Notes: generated by a model not told the origin, from the letters alone. Counted from the stretch's first letter, positions 20,543 to 31,889 are shown. The stretch is 64,000 nucleotides of DNA from Desulfitobacterium metallireducens DSM 15288 (GCF_000231405.2 NZ_CP007032.1:3100001-3164000), one strand, 5' to 3'. Made by a program: numbers and translations.

Positions 20543-20626
20543 ATTTTTACCCACTGTTCTTAATTCTAGCCATATTAATCGACACTGTCAATACAGATAT
20601 CGACAGAAACCCATTTAAACCATGAA

Positions 20627-21067
20627 TTAATTCCAAGAATCTTCCTTCGAGCGTTTAGATGCCCTTTTATTCTTATAGGAGACTTCCGGTAACTCATGCG
20701 CGTCTCCCTCTTCTTCATCCGGCTCTCCCTCAAAGTCTTCTTCTAGTAACAGATCTTTTTCCTCATCCGCCTCGTCATCATCCTCAACTGCGTTCTTACT
20801 TAATGAGCCAACCGACTTTCGTGAACCTTTGCTCGTAACCCAAGCTCGAAGACCCCATTCCCCTTTGCCCAGGTAGGTAAAACGGGTGTCCAAATTAATT
20901 TCTGTTAGTACCTCCGAAACCTTCCCCGGTTCAAATGGGAGATTTCTCGCCTTAAGAACCCCTTGAATTAAATCCTGATAATTCATCGAATGACCTTGGA
21001 CTAGGAGAAGATGATAGGCAATATCCGAATTAGACGATTGTGATTTCGGTATGAATGGATGGGTCAA
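20627..21067 (-). CDS. rpoE: RNA polymerase delta subunit
   Basis: A 146-residue protein with an N-terminal winged-helix HARE-HTH domain (about residues 10-85, with SDIAYHLLLVQGHSM and RFTYLGKGEWGLRAW) and a very acidic disordered tail (EDDDEADEEKD and following). This is the architecture of the Gram-positive delta subunit, which helps release polymerase from nucleic acid. The tail ends in a basic patch (KNKRASKRSK), which is unusual. The start is a TTG 6 bases after GGTGG. It lies between argS and pyrG, as expected. Confidence 0.9.
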   Translation of the reverse strand: MTHPFIPKSQSSNSDIAYHLLLVQGHSMNYQDLIQGVLKARNLPFEPGKVSEVLTEINLDTRFTYLGKGEWGLRAWVTSKGSRKSVGSLSKNAVEDDDEADEEKDLLLEEDFEGEPDEEEGDAHELPEVSYKNKRASKRSKEDSWN

Positions 21068-21176
21068 ATAATTCCACCGCCCTTCCCTACAGATCGAGCT
21101 AAAATTTAAATCATTATATTCGACCCATCCCTAAAAATTTCCTGCATCACCTAAAAAGAATTAATACGCGGAATAA

Positions 21177-22862
21177 TTACATACGTTCTGGCGCCGTCAC
21201 GCCAAGAATCCTCAGAACGTTAGCTAACACTTGTTTTGCCGAATGAATTAATGATAAACGTGCTTTCCGCAAACTTTCATCATCAACAAGTACCCGTTGA
21301 CTGTTATAAAAAGTATGGAACAACGATGCCAAATCTAAAACATAGCGTGCCATCCGATGAGGCTCTCTTAAACGCGCTGCAATACTAATCTCTGAGGGTA
21401 AATCGGCTAGTTTTTTCAGCAGTTCACGTTCCTCATTGCTATCTAAACGAGCTAGCTCATCTTGCGAAGGGATCCCAGAGTATGCATACCCTAATTCCTC
21501 GGCTTGTCGAAGAATACTGCACATACGCGCATGTGCATATTGAACATAATAAACCGGATTATCTGAAGACTCAGCCTTGGCTAAATCGAGATCAAATTCC
21601 ACCGTTGAATCTGGATCCCGCAAAATGAAGAAGAAACGAGCCGCATCCTTACCCACTTCATCCAATAACTCACGTAACGAAATATATTTCCCCGAACGTT
21701 TAGACATCTTCACCACTTCGCCATCTTGGATCAGACGTACAAGTTGCATCAAAATAATCTCTAGTTTTTCCGGATCGTAATCGAGTGCCGACATTGCCCC
21801 CTTCATCCGGGCTACATGGCCATGATGATCGGCTCCCCAGATATTAATAACTTGGTCAAACCCTCGTTCAAATTTATTCCGATGATAGGCTATATCTGCC
21901 GCAAAGTAAGTTGGAGTTCCATTGCTGCGAACAACCACCTCATCCTTTTCATCTCCGAAAAGAGTAGACTTCAGCCAAAGGGCGCCTTCCTTCTCATAAA
22001 TATATTCTTTCTTCTCAAGGTCCTCCATAGATTGCTTGACGGCTCCCGAGTCATGAAGGGATTGTTCACTGAACCAAACATCATAATGCACACCTATATC
22101 AGCGAGTGTCTCTCGAATATGAGTTAGTTTTTCCTCCAGAGCGTAGCGAACTAAGAATTCACGGCGAAGCTCCGCCTCAACATTGAGATATTTATCCCCG
22201 ACCTTAGCAATTAGGCCTTTAACGGTATCAATCAGATCTTCCCCATGATATCCCCCTTCAGGGAAAGGAACATCCTGTCCTAGCTGTTGAAGATAACGTG
22301 CTTCTAACGAGAGGGCAAAATTATGAATTTGGTTTCCTGCATCATTAATATAAAATTCACGGCTTACTTCATAACCAGCCATGGCAAGAAGAGAAGCTAG
22401 ACTATCTCCTAACGCTGCACCCCGAGCATTTCCCATATGGAGAAGTCCTGTCGGATTAGCACTTACAAACTCAACCTGAACTTTCTGCCCTTTTCCAAGG
22501 TTAACTTTGCCGTAATCCTCTCCCTGGCTTAGAACCTGAGGGATCACGCCGGTCAACCAAGTTGGATCTAACTTAAAATTAATAAAACCAGGACCCGCAA
22601 TTTCACTGGCTTCAATCCAGGTTCCTTCCGTATCGATATGCTTAATCAGTATTGCTGCAATTTCACGAGGAGACTTATGCGCTTGTTTCGTTAAAACCAT
22701 CGCTAAGTTTGTCGCTAAATCGCCATGTTGTTTTTCCCGAGGTTCTTCTAGGACAAAATTCGGTAAACTTTCAAAAGACAATTCCCCAGCTGTTTGCGCA
22801 GATTGAGCCGCCTGAGTTAAGTTGGCTAAAACCTTTTCTTTAATTCCTTCATATAAACTCAT
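21177..22862 (-). CDS. argS: Arginyl-tRNA synthetase
   Basis: The 561-residue class I synthetase carries the HIGH-like motif GLLHMGNARG and the KMSKS loop VKMSKRSGKY. The end ILGVTAPERM is the canonical ArgRS C-terminus. It is translationally coupled to the upstream ywiB-like gene by a 4-base ATGA overlap, a pairing kept in Bacillus. Confidence 0.98.
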   Translation of the reverse strand: MSLYEGIKEKVLANLTQAAQSAQTAGELSFESLPNFVLEEPREKQHGDLATNLAMVLTKQAHKSPREIAAILIKHIDTEGTWIEASEIAGPGFINFKLDPTWLTGVIPQVLSQGEDYGKVNLGKGQKVQVEFVSANPTGLLHMGNARGAALGDSLASLLAMAGYEVSREFYINDAGNQIHNFALSLEARYLQQLGQDVPFPEGGYHGEDLIDTVKGLIAKVGDKYLNVEAELRREFLVRYALEEKLTHIRETLADIGVHYDVWFSEQSLHDSGAVKQSMEDLEKKEYIYEKEGALWLKSTLFGDEKDEVVVRSNGTPTYFAADIAYHRNKFERGFDQVINIWGADHHGHVARMKGAMSALDYDPEKLEIILMQLVRLIQDGEVVKMSKRSGKYISLRELLDEVGKDAARFFFILRDPDSTVEFDLDLAKAESSDNPVYYVQYAHARMCSILRQAEELGYAYSGIPSQDELARLDSNEERELLKKLADLPSEISIAARLREPHRMARYVLDLASLFHTFYNSQRVLVDDESLRKARLSLIHSAKQVLANVLRILGVTAPERM

Positions 22863-23320
22863 TGAGGAGTATCCTCCTTTATTAAAATCATTAGAGTATT
22901 TTGACTGATCTTCTTATCATCAGCAAATAGCTTATATTTTAGAGTAATATGTCCGCCAAGCTCTGTCAAGCTAATCTCCATTTCTTCCGCTAGTGCGCCC
23001 AAATAAAATGAAGCAAATGGGGTCACATAAGTCGAATGATGAAGAACGTCTTTTTCGAAAATTTGCCGTTGCTCTGCAGCCCCCATCCGATTTAAAGTCA
23101 GTTTATTCTTCTCGACCCTCAATGCTGTCGAAACTCCGACCATTCCCGTCACCTCGGATTCTTGGTAGACAATATAATAATCCCCTTGTCGCTTATAAAA
23201 CGAACCCATGACTTGGGAATCCTGCTTATCCTCTCTTCCATCGGGATAAACTTGTATTCCTTTCACCTGGATTCGTGCCGACTTACGCAATAACTTTCCC
23301 CTTCCCTTTCCTTTATCCAT
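22859..23320 (-). CDS. ywiB: DUF1934 family beta-barrel protein (YwiB)
   Basis: A 153-residue calycin-like protein of unknown function. The DUF1934 pattern is visible as alternating strand-like segments (GDYYIVYQESEVTG, TALRVEKNKLTLNRMG, ITLKYKLFADD). It ends on the first bases of argS with a 4-base overlap, the same partnership as ywiB-argS of B. subtilis. No signal peptide is seen, and function is unknown. Confidence 0.88.
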   Translation of the reverse strand: MDKGKGRGKLLRKSARIQVKGIQVYPDGREDKQDSQVMGSFYKRQGDYYIVYQESEVTGMVGVSTALRVEKNKLTLNRMGAAEQRQIFEKDVLHHSTYVTPFASFYLGALAEEMEISLTELGGHITLKYKLFADDKKISQNTLMILIKEDTPQ

Positions 23321-23370
23321 ATTTTCTATAAAAATTATAGCTCAAAATAGCTTGTTCTGTCAGATATTCT

Positions 23371-23414
23371 TTTTTAAAAAGATTAGAGGGGGTAAATCTA
23401 CCCCCTCTAATCTT
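23371..23414 (-). terminator. Terminator after ypeB
   Basis: A perfect 16-bp stem (AAGATTAGAGGGGGTA and its complement, loop of 4) followed by TTTTTAAAAAAG on the minus strand. Confidence 0.9.
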
Positions 23415-23438
23415 CCCATTATTTTTGTTTTCTTAACC

Positions 23439-24803
23439 TTACTGCAGATATTCTCCACGAGGAGTCTTTATAATCCGCTGAATCTTCTCTTCAAGGCCGC
23501 TTTCTGCATTTACATAAACTAGATATTCTTCACCCTGATACGTCCCCCGAAATTCATAAGCCAATACTTCACGATTGCCTAACACCGGAATGACCGCTAG
23601 ACCGGTCTCCTTAATTTGAAAGCCGCTCCGCAACTTTGTTTTAGCTTGTTCAGCAGATATTTTGGACTTCAGGTTTCGTGTATGATGATAAGCATAATAT
23701 GGAGTCGCATCATACGCCGTAATCTGTCCATTATCTAAGGCAACGGTTAAGCGTATTTTATCTGGATAGTGACGTACCTTAGCCACTTCATCGATGACTT
23801 CAAGCCGAATATAACCCCCATAATCCTCTACCGAGGTGGGTACCAACGTCCACCCTAAGCCCTTTAATGTCGTCATCGCCTTGCTTTTCGCTTGGTCAGC
23901 AGTCAAAGTCCGTTCCTGAAGTGTTCTTTGATCCCAGAACTCAGTAACTACTCCACCCCTTTTACTCACCGTTAGGCTAATATCCCCTTGCTTCCAAAGA
24001 TATCCTCCCAGCGGTCCTGAACTTACCCCCGCAAATTCCAAATTTACACCTGGTGAACCCACTTTCGCTAAGAAGTCATTGGCTACGTTAAGCGCCTGAT
24101 CCTTAGTAATGTCTTGTTTGGGCAATCCGAGCGGCTCCGCCACAGAGCGAGTTGCAAATTCTCCAGTATAAGAAAAAGGGGGTAACTTCTGCAGACTCGC
24201 ATTCAGTTGATCCAAACCCGCTCGCACTGAACTTGGCTGAACATCCTGACCCTCGGCTGAGGCTTCTGCTACCTGAGCTTTACCCCAACTCAACCTTTGC
24301 CGCAGAGTCGTCGGTTTATTCGTCCAAGCTAGATTTTCCGTATCCACACGCACTAACAAATCCTGAACCTGGCGGTTCATCGTTTGTACCCGATCATGGA
24401 CATCTGCTAGTGTTTTCTCTTCTTCAGTCGTTAAATTTGTTCCAATAGCCACCTTCTGCGCAGCATTTCGCGTGAAATCTCCTACTTGATTCACAAACTG
24501 CCCAACATAACTCAACCCCGATTCCTCTGCTGGAATTTGGGCTAAATCCTTCATCGTAGCTTCACTATGGCTCCCTGCCTGACTCAAATATAGCACCTTT
24601 TGATTCGTAGTTGAAGCAACCTGACCTTTTGCTAAATCCGTTTCGAGTTGATCCAACTGACTCGCTAAATCTCGAAAAGCGCGCTGATTCTGATTTTCTG
24701 TAGCCTGCCTTAACTCTCCCGCTTGCCGGTATTCATTCCATCCCCAGCCTAAAGAAAGGACAAGCGCAATCGCCAATACACCATACCAAAACTTTCTGTT
24801 CAT
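23439..24803 (-). CDS. ypeB: Germination protein YpeB
   Basis: A 454-residue protein with one N-terminal membrane anchor (about residues 5-23), a helical domain (about 25-230) and C-terminal PepSY-type repeats (about 240-450, with repeated ITKDQALNVANDFL-like starts). YpeB is needed for stable assembly of the cortex-lytic enzyme SleB in spores. The start ATG 24803 follows AGGAGG by 7 bases; an upstream frame overlapping sleB is not supported. It lies 11 bases after sleB. Confidence 0.95.
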   Translation of the reverse strand: MNRKFWYGVLAIALVLSLGWGWNEYRQAGELRQATENQNQRAFRDLASQLDQLETDLAKGQVASTTNQKVLYLSQAGSHSEATMKDLAQIPAEESGLSYVGQFVNQVGDFTRNAAQKVAIGTNLTTEEEKTLADVHDRVQTMNRQVQDLLVRVDTENLAWTNKPTTLRQRLSWGKAQVAEASAEGQDVQPSSVRAGLDQLNASLQKLPPFSYTGEFATRSVAEPLGLPKQDITKDQALNVANDFLAKVGSPGVNLEFAGVSSGPLGGYLWKQGDISLTVSKRGGVVTEFWDQRTLQERTLTADQAKSKAMTTLKGLGWTLVPTSVEDYGGYIRLEVIDEVAKVRHYPDKIRLTVALDNGQITAYDATPYYAYHHTRNLKSKISAEQAKTKLRSGFQIKETGLAVIPVLGNREVLAYEFRGTYQGEEYLVYVNAESGLEEKIQRIIKTPRGEYLQ

Positions 24804-24814
24804 CCTTTTCCCTC

Positions 24815-25498
24815 CTAGCGCGTGAAGATATGATTTCCGATTTGGAGAATTTGCGGTCTGGACCAAATATATTTATTCTTAGTTTTAGCGGGATTGAAGA
24901 AAAAGAGCGCACCCTGTGAGGGATCTGATCCATTAGCCGCTTCTTGAGCCGCTTTTATGGCTGATGCTGTTGGTGGGAGATTGATTTGCCCATCATCCAC
25001 GCTTGAAAATGCCCTTGGCTGATAAATAATATCAGCAACTGTATTCGGGAAAGCAGGATCCTTAATTCGATTTAAGATAACCGCTGCCACAGCCACTTGC
25101 CCTTTGTAAGGTTCCCCTCTGGCCTCCGCGCTCACGCATCGAGCTAAGAGATTAATATCCACGTTTTTTGAGCCGACCAGTTTGCCTGAAGCAGTTGTAC
25201 TTTCGCTGGTCAATCGTTTTAATTCTGTGATCGTAGCCGTTCCTGCCAAGCCATCAACTTTCAAGCCATGATCTTGTTGAAATTTACGGACGGCAGTCTG
25301 AGTCTGTGATCCAAATTTCCCATCAAGCGAACCGACTGGATAGCCCAGCTGTGCCAGGCGTTTTTGCAGTTCTGTGACTTCTGGTCCGTTAGAGCCCTTG
25401 CTCAATAGTCGATCGCCCAAGGCCCCATACGCCACACTTGTCAGAACTAAAGCTAGAATTAAGGCAAGCCCCCCGACCCAAAGTTTCTTGCGTGTCAT
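24815..25498 (-). CDS. sleB: Spore cortex-lytic enzyme SleB
   Basis: A 227-residue exported lytic transglycosylase that degrades spore cortex at germination. A signal peptide (about residues 5-25) is followed by a PG-binding domain (about 35-90, GPEVTELQKRLAQLGYP) and the hydrolase_2 catalytic domain (about 112-227). The catalytic glutamate is in CVSAEARGEPYKGQ. It forms the conserved sleB-ypeB operon. A sigma-G-like promoter lies just upstream. Confidence 0.96.
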   Translation of the reverse strand: MTRKKLWVGGLALILALVLTSVAYGALGDRLLSKGSNGPEVTELQKRLAQLGYPVGSLDGKFGSQTQTAVRKFQQDHGLKVDGLAGTATITELKRLTSESTTASGKLVGSKNVDINLLARCVSAEARGEPYKGQVAVAAVILNRIKDPAFPNTVADIIYQPRAFSSVDDGQINLPPTASAIKAAQEAANGSDPSQGALFFFNPAKTKNKYIWSRPQILQIGNHIFTR

Positions 25499-25529
25499 AC
25501 TTTCTCACCTCACTCAAAGATTTCTCCTT

Positions 25530-25560
25530 TAGTGTGGCTAACTTTTGGTTCAATTATCCA
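25530..25560 (-). promoter_or_regulatory. Candidate sigma-G promoter of sleB-ypeB
   Basis: On the minus strand TGGATA and CACACTA are separated by 18 bases, close to the forespore sigma-G pattern (TGAATA, CATACTA). It lies 32 bases upstream of the sleB start, followed by a GAGGTGAG ribosome site. sleB-ypeB is a sigma-G operon in Bacillus. This is a motif match only. Confidence 0.5.
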
Positions 25561-25564
25561 TAAC

Positions 25565-25595
25565 AAAAAAACAAGGGATCTAGTCCCTTGTTTTT
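25565..25595 (-). terminator. Terminator after the aminotransferase gene
   Basis: A 12-bp stem AAAAACAAGGGA and its complement (5-base loop) with T-runs on both strands. It separates the aminotransferase transcript from sleB. Confidence 0.88.
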
Positions 25596-25672
25596 CTCAC
25601 TCTTTACTTTCAATATAAAAATCGCATCAAAATCTTGCTATGAGATGAAACGAAGAATATATTTCCACGTTT

Positions 25673-26842
25673 CTACAGATTTCCTTCGTAAACACGTTTA
25701 AATTCGTTTACAGCGCCTTGAACGTCGGCTTCTTTCCCCATCTCATGCAAAGTCTCCCCGACAAGCTCTATGGCTTTAACAAAATTAGCCTCTACAACAT
25801 TACCCATATGGCCAATCCGGAACGCTTTACCTGCTAGTGAGGCTAAAGAACCTGCAATGATCATTCCTTTAGCAGCTAACTTCGAACGGAATTCCGCATC
25901 ATTAACCCCTTCAGGATAGAGAATACAACTCAAGGTTGGTGCTGCAACTTCTTCGGAAGCTAAAGGTTTCATGCCATAGACAGCTAAGCCTGCTCGGACG
26001 GCTTTGCCCAATGCAGCGTGACGACGATAGCGAGTATCTAAGCCTTCATTGATTACCATTTCCAACCCTTTTTCAAAAGCATAGATCATGTTAACCGGTG
26101 GAGTTGCATAATACTTTCCAGGATCCTGCATAATCGGGATCCAATTTTTGATATCGGCATAATATCCCAAAACACTTTCTCTCGCTTCACGAGCAGCAAG
26201 CGCCTTCGGACCAAAAGCAACAATCGCCAATCCCGGTGGAACACCGATTGCTTTTTGAGATCCTGTTAAAACCACATCAAGCCGATATTCGGCATTTCCG
26301 TATTCCTTCTGCATATCCTCTTCAATTGCGGCTGATGCACAAACTCCATCCAAAATGAAAAGCGCTCCACTTTTCTTTACAGCGGGCACCAGCTCATCAA
26401 GGTTAGCCACGACGCCAGTCGAAGTATCCACGTGGGTTACAGTTACTGCTTTATAGTGACCTTCTGCGCATTTCCTTTCAACTTCTGCAGCATCGACATG
26501 CTGACCCCATTCAGCTTGAATCGTATCCACTTGAATACCAAATGCTTTAGCTAAGGTCGTAAAACGATCACTAAAGAAACCATGACTAACAACTAATAAT
26601 TTTTCACCTGGAGCCACCGTATTCATGATGGCAATTTCCATGGATAATGTCCCGGATCCAGCTACAACAAAAACCTCGCCATCTGTATTGTTAAACAGTT
26701 GTCGGGTCATTTCCAAGCTATTCTTGAAGATTTTGACGAACCTAGCATCAGTATGAGCCATGGTCTCACCAGCTAAAGCTTTGTAAATGTCGTCGTGGAC
26801 CGGTGTCGGACCTGGGATGAGTAATAATTCCCGATTTGGCAT
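25673..26842 (-). CDS. Class V aminotransferase (alanine/serine-glyoxylate type)
   Basis: A 389-residue PLP aminotransferase. The N-terminal LLIPGPTPVHDDI, the PLP-binding VAGSGTLSMEIAI and the lysine motif VVLTGSQKAIGVPPG mark the alanine-glyoxylate / serine-pyruvate / PucG group. Likely substrates are alanine, serine or ureidoglycine with glyoxylate; the sequence does not decide. In phosphoglycerate-pathway-poor anaerobes such enzymes can supply glycine or serine. The start ATG follows GGAGG. It is preceded by a small unknown gene 46 bases away. Confidence 0.88.
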   Translation of the reverse strand: MPNRELLLIPGPTPVHDDIYKALAGETMAHTDARFVKIFKNSLEMTRQLFNNTDGEVFVVAGSGTLSMEIAIMNTVAPGEKLLVVSHGFFSDRFTTLAKAFGIQVDTIQAEWGQHVDAAEVERKCAEGHYKAVTVTHVDTSTGVVANLDELVPAVKKSGALFILDGVCASAAIEEDMQKEYGNAEYRLDVVLTGSQKAIGVPPGLAIVAFGPKALAAREARESVLGYYADIKNWIPIMQDPGKYYATPPVNMIYAFEKGLEMVINEGLDTRYRRHAALGKAVRAGLAVYGMKPLASEEVAAPTLSCILYPEGVNDAEFRSKLAAKGMIIAGSLASLAGKAFRIGHMGNVVEANFVKAIELVGETLHEMGKEADVQGAVNEFKRVYEGNL

Positions 26843-26888
26843 TAAAATTTTCCTCCTTAGATTGGTATATAATTACAATTAAAGTTAA

Positions 26889-27155
26889 TTATAATCCTCT
26901 TAAAACTAATTTTTTCCCAAAAAGGCCCCATCCTGTATCTATTTTAAGGTTATAACTATCATCCAAGTTTAATAGAGATAAATGGATATATACTCTAACT
27001 TGACCATTAAGCAGAACTTCCTTGTAAGTGTTGACGTCAGCTTTAGTTTCATCCGGACAACCCAATTGTATTCTTGGGTGACGCAAATTAGCTAATGCAT
27101 TCCCACCATTCAGTAAAATGTACTTTTGAGCCTCAGAGGTAACCATTAAATTCAT
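26889..27155 (-). CDS. Small uncharacterised protein, HesB-like N-terminus
   Basis: An 88-residue protein starting MNLMVTSEAQKYILLNGG at an ATG 6 bases after TAGGAGG. The start recalls the SEAQ-x-YI opening of HesB/IscA-like proteins and of small CC/Se-motif proteins, but only one cysteine (in LGCPDE, near residue 32) is present, so an iron-sulfur scaffold role is doubtful. The C-terminal half is strand-rich and ends GLFGKKLVLRGL. No signal peptide is visible. It may be co-transcribed with the aminotransferase downstream. Confidence 0.6.
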   Translation of the reverse strand: MNLMVTSEAQKYILLNGGNALANLRHPRIQLGCPDETKADVNTYKEVLLNGQVRVYIHLSLLNLDDSYNLKIDTGWGLFGKKLVLRGL

Positions 27156-27221
27156 ACCATTCCTCCTATAACTAACGTTATCACATTCTAAATGCCCTGT
27201 CCAGGTGGACAAATGTCTACT

Positions 27222-27271
27222 GATAAAAAATCTAAGGTCAAAAGATCGGATTCAACCTATCTTTTGACCTT
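27222..27271 (-). terminator. Terminator after asnS
   Basis: A 13-bp stem AAGGTCAAAAGAT and its complement with a 12-base loop, followed by ATTTTTTATC on the minus strand. Confidence 0.88.
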
Positions 27272-27277
27272 ATTGTA

Positions 27278-28669
27278 TTAAAACTCTGCGTTCTTTACCG
27301 TCCTTGGGAAAGCAATAACGTCTCGGATGTTCGAAATACCTGTCAAGTACATTATGATTCGCTCAAAGCCCAGGCCATATCCCGCATGATGGGTTCCTCC
27401 ATATTTACGCAAATCAAGATACCAGCTGTAATCCTCTTGCTTAAGTCCAAGTTCCTTCATTCTTTTCTCTAAAGCCTCTAAACGCTCTTCACGCTGACTA
27501 CCGCCAATAATTTCTCCAATACCAGGAACAAGAAGATCCATCGCTGCAACCGTCTTCTGATCTTCATTCATTCTCATATAAAAAGCTTTAATATCTTTAG
27601 GATAATCGATAACAAAAATAGGTTTTTTAAAGACTTGCTCTGTCAAATAACGTTCGTGTTCTGTTTGCAAATCTGTTCCCCACTCCACAGGATATTCGAA
27701 CTGATCCTTGACCTTCTCTAATAACTCAATGGCCCGAGTATATGTGACCCGCTCGAAATCCGATTGAACAATATTATTCAGTCGTTCCAGTAAGTTTTTG
27801 TCCACAAATTCGTTGAAAAATGCCATCTCTTCTGGAGCTTTTTCAAGAACATAATTGATAATATATTTAATCATGTCTTCAGCTAACTCCATATCATCCT
27901 CTAAATTAGCAAAAGCAATCTCTGGCTCAATCATCCAGAACTCTGCAGCATGACGAGCGGTATTCGAATTCTCCGCTCGGAAAGTTGGGCCAAAGGTATA
28001 TACATTTCGAAAGGCCATGCAGTAGGTTTCAGCATTGAGCTGCCCACTTACCGTCAGATTCGTTTCCTTTCCAAAAAAATCTTTGCTGAAATCGATTTTC
28101 CCCTCTTCTGTCCGTGGTAAAGCATTTAAATCTAAAGTAGTTACGCGGAACATTTCCCCGGCCCCTTCAGCATCACTCCCGGTAATAAGCGGCGTATTTA
28201 CATAGACGAAACCTCGCTCCTGAAAAAATTGATGAATCGCGAAGGCGACTATGGAACGCACCCGGAAAACAGCAGCAAATGTATTCGTTCGAGGACGCAA
28301 ATGGGCAATCGTCCGCAAATATTCAAAGGAATGCCGTTTCTTTTGGAGAGGATAATCTGAAGCACACTCTCCTTCAACAACGATCGTTTGAGCTTTAAGC
28401 TCAAAGGGTTGCTTTGCTCCGGGTGATTCAGCTAAGATACCCTTAACGATAAGCGAGGTTCCGGTCGTTAATTTCGTGATTTCCGCGTAATTCTCCAAAC
28501 CCTCTTCAAAAACAACTTGAATATTTTTAAAGAAAGTCCCATCGTTTAACTCTATAAAGCCAAACGCTTTCGAGGCGCGGAGAGTCCGAACCCATCCTGA
28601 GACCTCTATTTCTTGATTTAAATACAGCGCAGAATTTCGGTAAATATCTTTAATTAAAGTGCTCTTCAT
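27278..28669 (-). CDS. asnS: Asparaginyl-tRNA synthetase
   Basis: A 463-residue class II synthetase with an N-terminal OB-fold anticodon domain ([19 protein letters not shown]) and catalytic motifs [21 protein letters not shown] (motif 2 region) and [15 protein letters not shown] (motif 3). It charges tRNA-Asn directly, so the transamidation route is not the only one for Asn. I looked for a T-box leader upstream and did not find one. It is divergent from gdhA. Confidence 0.97.
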   Translation of the reverse strand: MKSTLIKDIYRNSALYLNQEIEVSGWVRTLRASKAFGFIELNDGTFFKNIQVVFEEGLENYAEITKLTTGTSLIVKGILAESPGAKQPFELKAQTIVVEGECASDYPLQKKRHSFEYLRTIAHLRPRTNTFAAVFRVRSIVAFAIHQFFQERGFVYVNTPLITGSDAEGAGEMFRVTTLDLNALPRTEEGKIDFSKDFFGKETNLTVSGQLNAETYCMAFRNVYTFGPTFRAENSNTARHAAEFWMIEPEIAFANLEDDMELAEDMIKYIINYVLEKAPEEMAFFNEFVDKNLLERLNNIVQSDFERVTYTRAIELLEKVKDQFEYPVEWGTDLQTEHERYLTEQVFKKPIFVIDYPKDIKAFYMRMNEDQKTVAAMDLLVPGIGEIIGGSQREERLEALEKRMKELGLKQEDYSWYLDLRKYGGTHHAGYGLGFERIIMYLTGISNIRDVIAFPRTVKNAEF

Positions 28670-30353
<1,684 letters not shown>

Positions 30354-30372
30354 TACTTATACTTATACTTAA

Positions 30373-30429
30373 AATCGTGTAGCTTCTCAACATCCGTTCA
30401 CTAATAGGTTCTTAGAAGCGGGTTCGATT
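30373..30429. repeat. GTAG-led hairpin element (copy C)
   Basis: AATCG (30373-30377) pairs with CGATT (30425-30429); GTAG is at 30379-30382. The inner stem GCTTCT/AGAAGC closes a loop with CCGTTCACT (30394-30402), identical to the loop of the element at 12358-12399 although the stems differ. It lies between the gdhA stop and its terminator. Confidence 0.55.
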
Positions 30430-30438
30430 ACTGTAAGC

Positions 30439-30482
30439 AAAAACGGCGGAAAAGATTCACTATGAATCCTTCCACCGTTTTT
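30439..30482. terminator. Bidirectional terminator gdhA / lysA
   Basis: A long imperfect hairpin (AAAAACGG...CCGTTTTT, with inner GATTCA/TGAATC) with T-runs in both directions serves the convergent genes gdhA and lysA. Confidence 0.9.
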
Positions 30483-30517
30483 CTTTATCTACCGTTTTTC
30501 CTAACGCGTTAAACTCA

Positions 30518-31771
30518 TTAAAGTTTTGAGAAATCCAGAGTGGCAAAATAATCCTCAAGCGTCTCCGCTCGACGAATCATATCAACAGTTCCATCCTCTT
30601 TGAGAAGAAGTTCTGCTGAGCGAAGTTTGCCATTATAGTTGAAGCCCATAGCATGCCCATGCGCACCCGTATCATGAATCACGATAAGATCTCCCAGGTC
30701 AATGCGTGGAAGTTGCCGATCCACAGCAAATTTATCATTATTCTCGCATAGACTACCGGTTATATCATAGACATGATCCTTCGGCAAAGCTTCTTTTCCC
30801 ACGACTGTGACGTGATGATAGGCCCCATAAATACCCGGTCTCATTAAATCCACCATACACGTATCTAATCCAATGTAGTTTTTATAGATTTCTTTCTTAT
30901 GAAGAGCTCGTGTAACTAAGTACCCATAAGGTCCTGTAATCACCCGTCCACATTCCATGGCCAATTTAAGGGGATGTAAATTCTTTGAGGCAATCCGTTC
31001 CTCATAAGCTTTACGAACCCCTTCGCCAACATATTCGAGTTTAATGGGTTCTTGTTCTGGACGGTAAGGAATTCCTATTCCACCCCCAAAATTAACAAAT
31101 TCAATTTTTATTCCTAACTTTTCTTTGAGTTCAACAACGAGATCAAACATCATCTCTGCAGTCTCAATAAAATAATCCGGATTAAGTTCATTCGAGATCA
31201 CCATGGTATGCAGCCCAAAGCGCGTCACGCCCTTGTCCTGCACAATCTTGTATGCATGAAACAGTTGTTCTTTCGTCAACCCATACTTTGCATCTTCAGG
31301 AGTTCCTATAATGGAATTACCTCCTGATCTTAAGGGACCTGGATTATAGCGAAAAGAAATGAGATCAGGTATACCCGCTACTTTTTCTAAAAATTCGATA
31401 TGGGTAATATCATCTAGGTTAATAACCGCACCAATCTCTCTTGCCTTCATAAATTCCTCAGCAGGAGTGTCATTTGATGTAAACATGATATTTTCGCCGG
31501 TAATTCCACTCTTCTCTGCTAAGACCAGTTCTGCGAGAGAGCTACAATCCGCGCCAAAGCCTTCCTCGCGCAGAATCTTTAAAAGATACGGATTGGGTGT
31601 CGCCTTCACTGCAAAATACTCTTTGAATTCTGGCGCCCATGCAAAAGCTTGAGTTAAACGCCGAGCATTCTCGCGGATTGCTTTTTCATCATAAATATGA
31701 AAAGGAGTTCCATACTGGGATACAATTCTTTTTAATTTTTCCTGGCTAAAAGGTAATGTTTTATTGGCCAC
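30518..31771 (-). CDS. lysA: Diaminopimelate decarboxylase
   Basis: The 417-residue PLP enzyme performs the last step of lysine synthesis, decarboxylating meso-diaminopimelate. The PLP lysine is Lys56 in EYFAVKATPNPYLL; GRVITGPYGYLVTR and HDTGAHGHAMGFNYN are ODC/DapDC family motifs. The real start is GTG 31771, 8 bases after GGGAGG. An upstream in-frame ATG lies inside the leader and would translate the riboswitch terminator, so it is not used. Transcription is controlled by the lysine riboswitch upstream. Confidence 0.95.
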   Translation of the reverse strand: MANKTLPFSQEKLKRIVSQYGTPFHIYDEKAIRENARRLTQAFAWAPEFKEYFAVKATPNPYLLKILREEGFGADCSSLAELVLAEKSGITGENIMFTSNDTPAEEFMKAREIGAVINLDDITHIEFLEKVAGIPDLISFRYNPGPLRSGGNSIIGTPEDAKYGLTKEQLFHAYKIVQDKGVTRFGLHTMVISNELNPDYFIETAEMMFDLVVELKEKLGIKIEFVNFGGGIGIPYRPEQEPIKLEYVGEGVRKAYEERIASKNLHPLKLAMECGRVITGPYGYLVTRALHKKEIYKNYIGLDTCMVDLMRPGIYGAYHHVTVVGKEALPKDHVYDITGSLCENNDKFAVDRQLPRIDLGDLIVIHDTGAHGHAMGFNYNGKLRSAELLLKEDGTVDMIRRAETLEDYFATLDFSKL

Positions 31772-31822
31772 GATCCAATCCTCCCTTTTATCTTTGGTGA
31801 ATGGTTCGATTAAAATCCCCAT

Positions 31823-31857
31823 CAAAAAAGCGGTCACGAGTACACTCACAACCGCTT
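31823..31857 (-). terminator. Attenuator terminator of the lysA leader
   Basis: Stem AAGCGGT..ACCGCTT, extendable with G-T pairs to about 13 bp, followed by TTTTTT on the minus strand. It sits between the lysine aptamer and the lysA start, as the expression platform. Confidence 0.88.
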
Positions 31858-31889
31858 CAAAGGTAGAAGGATAATCCTCCACCCTTAAT

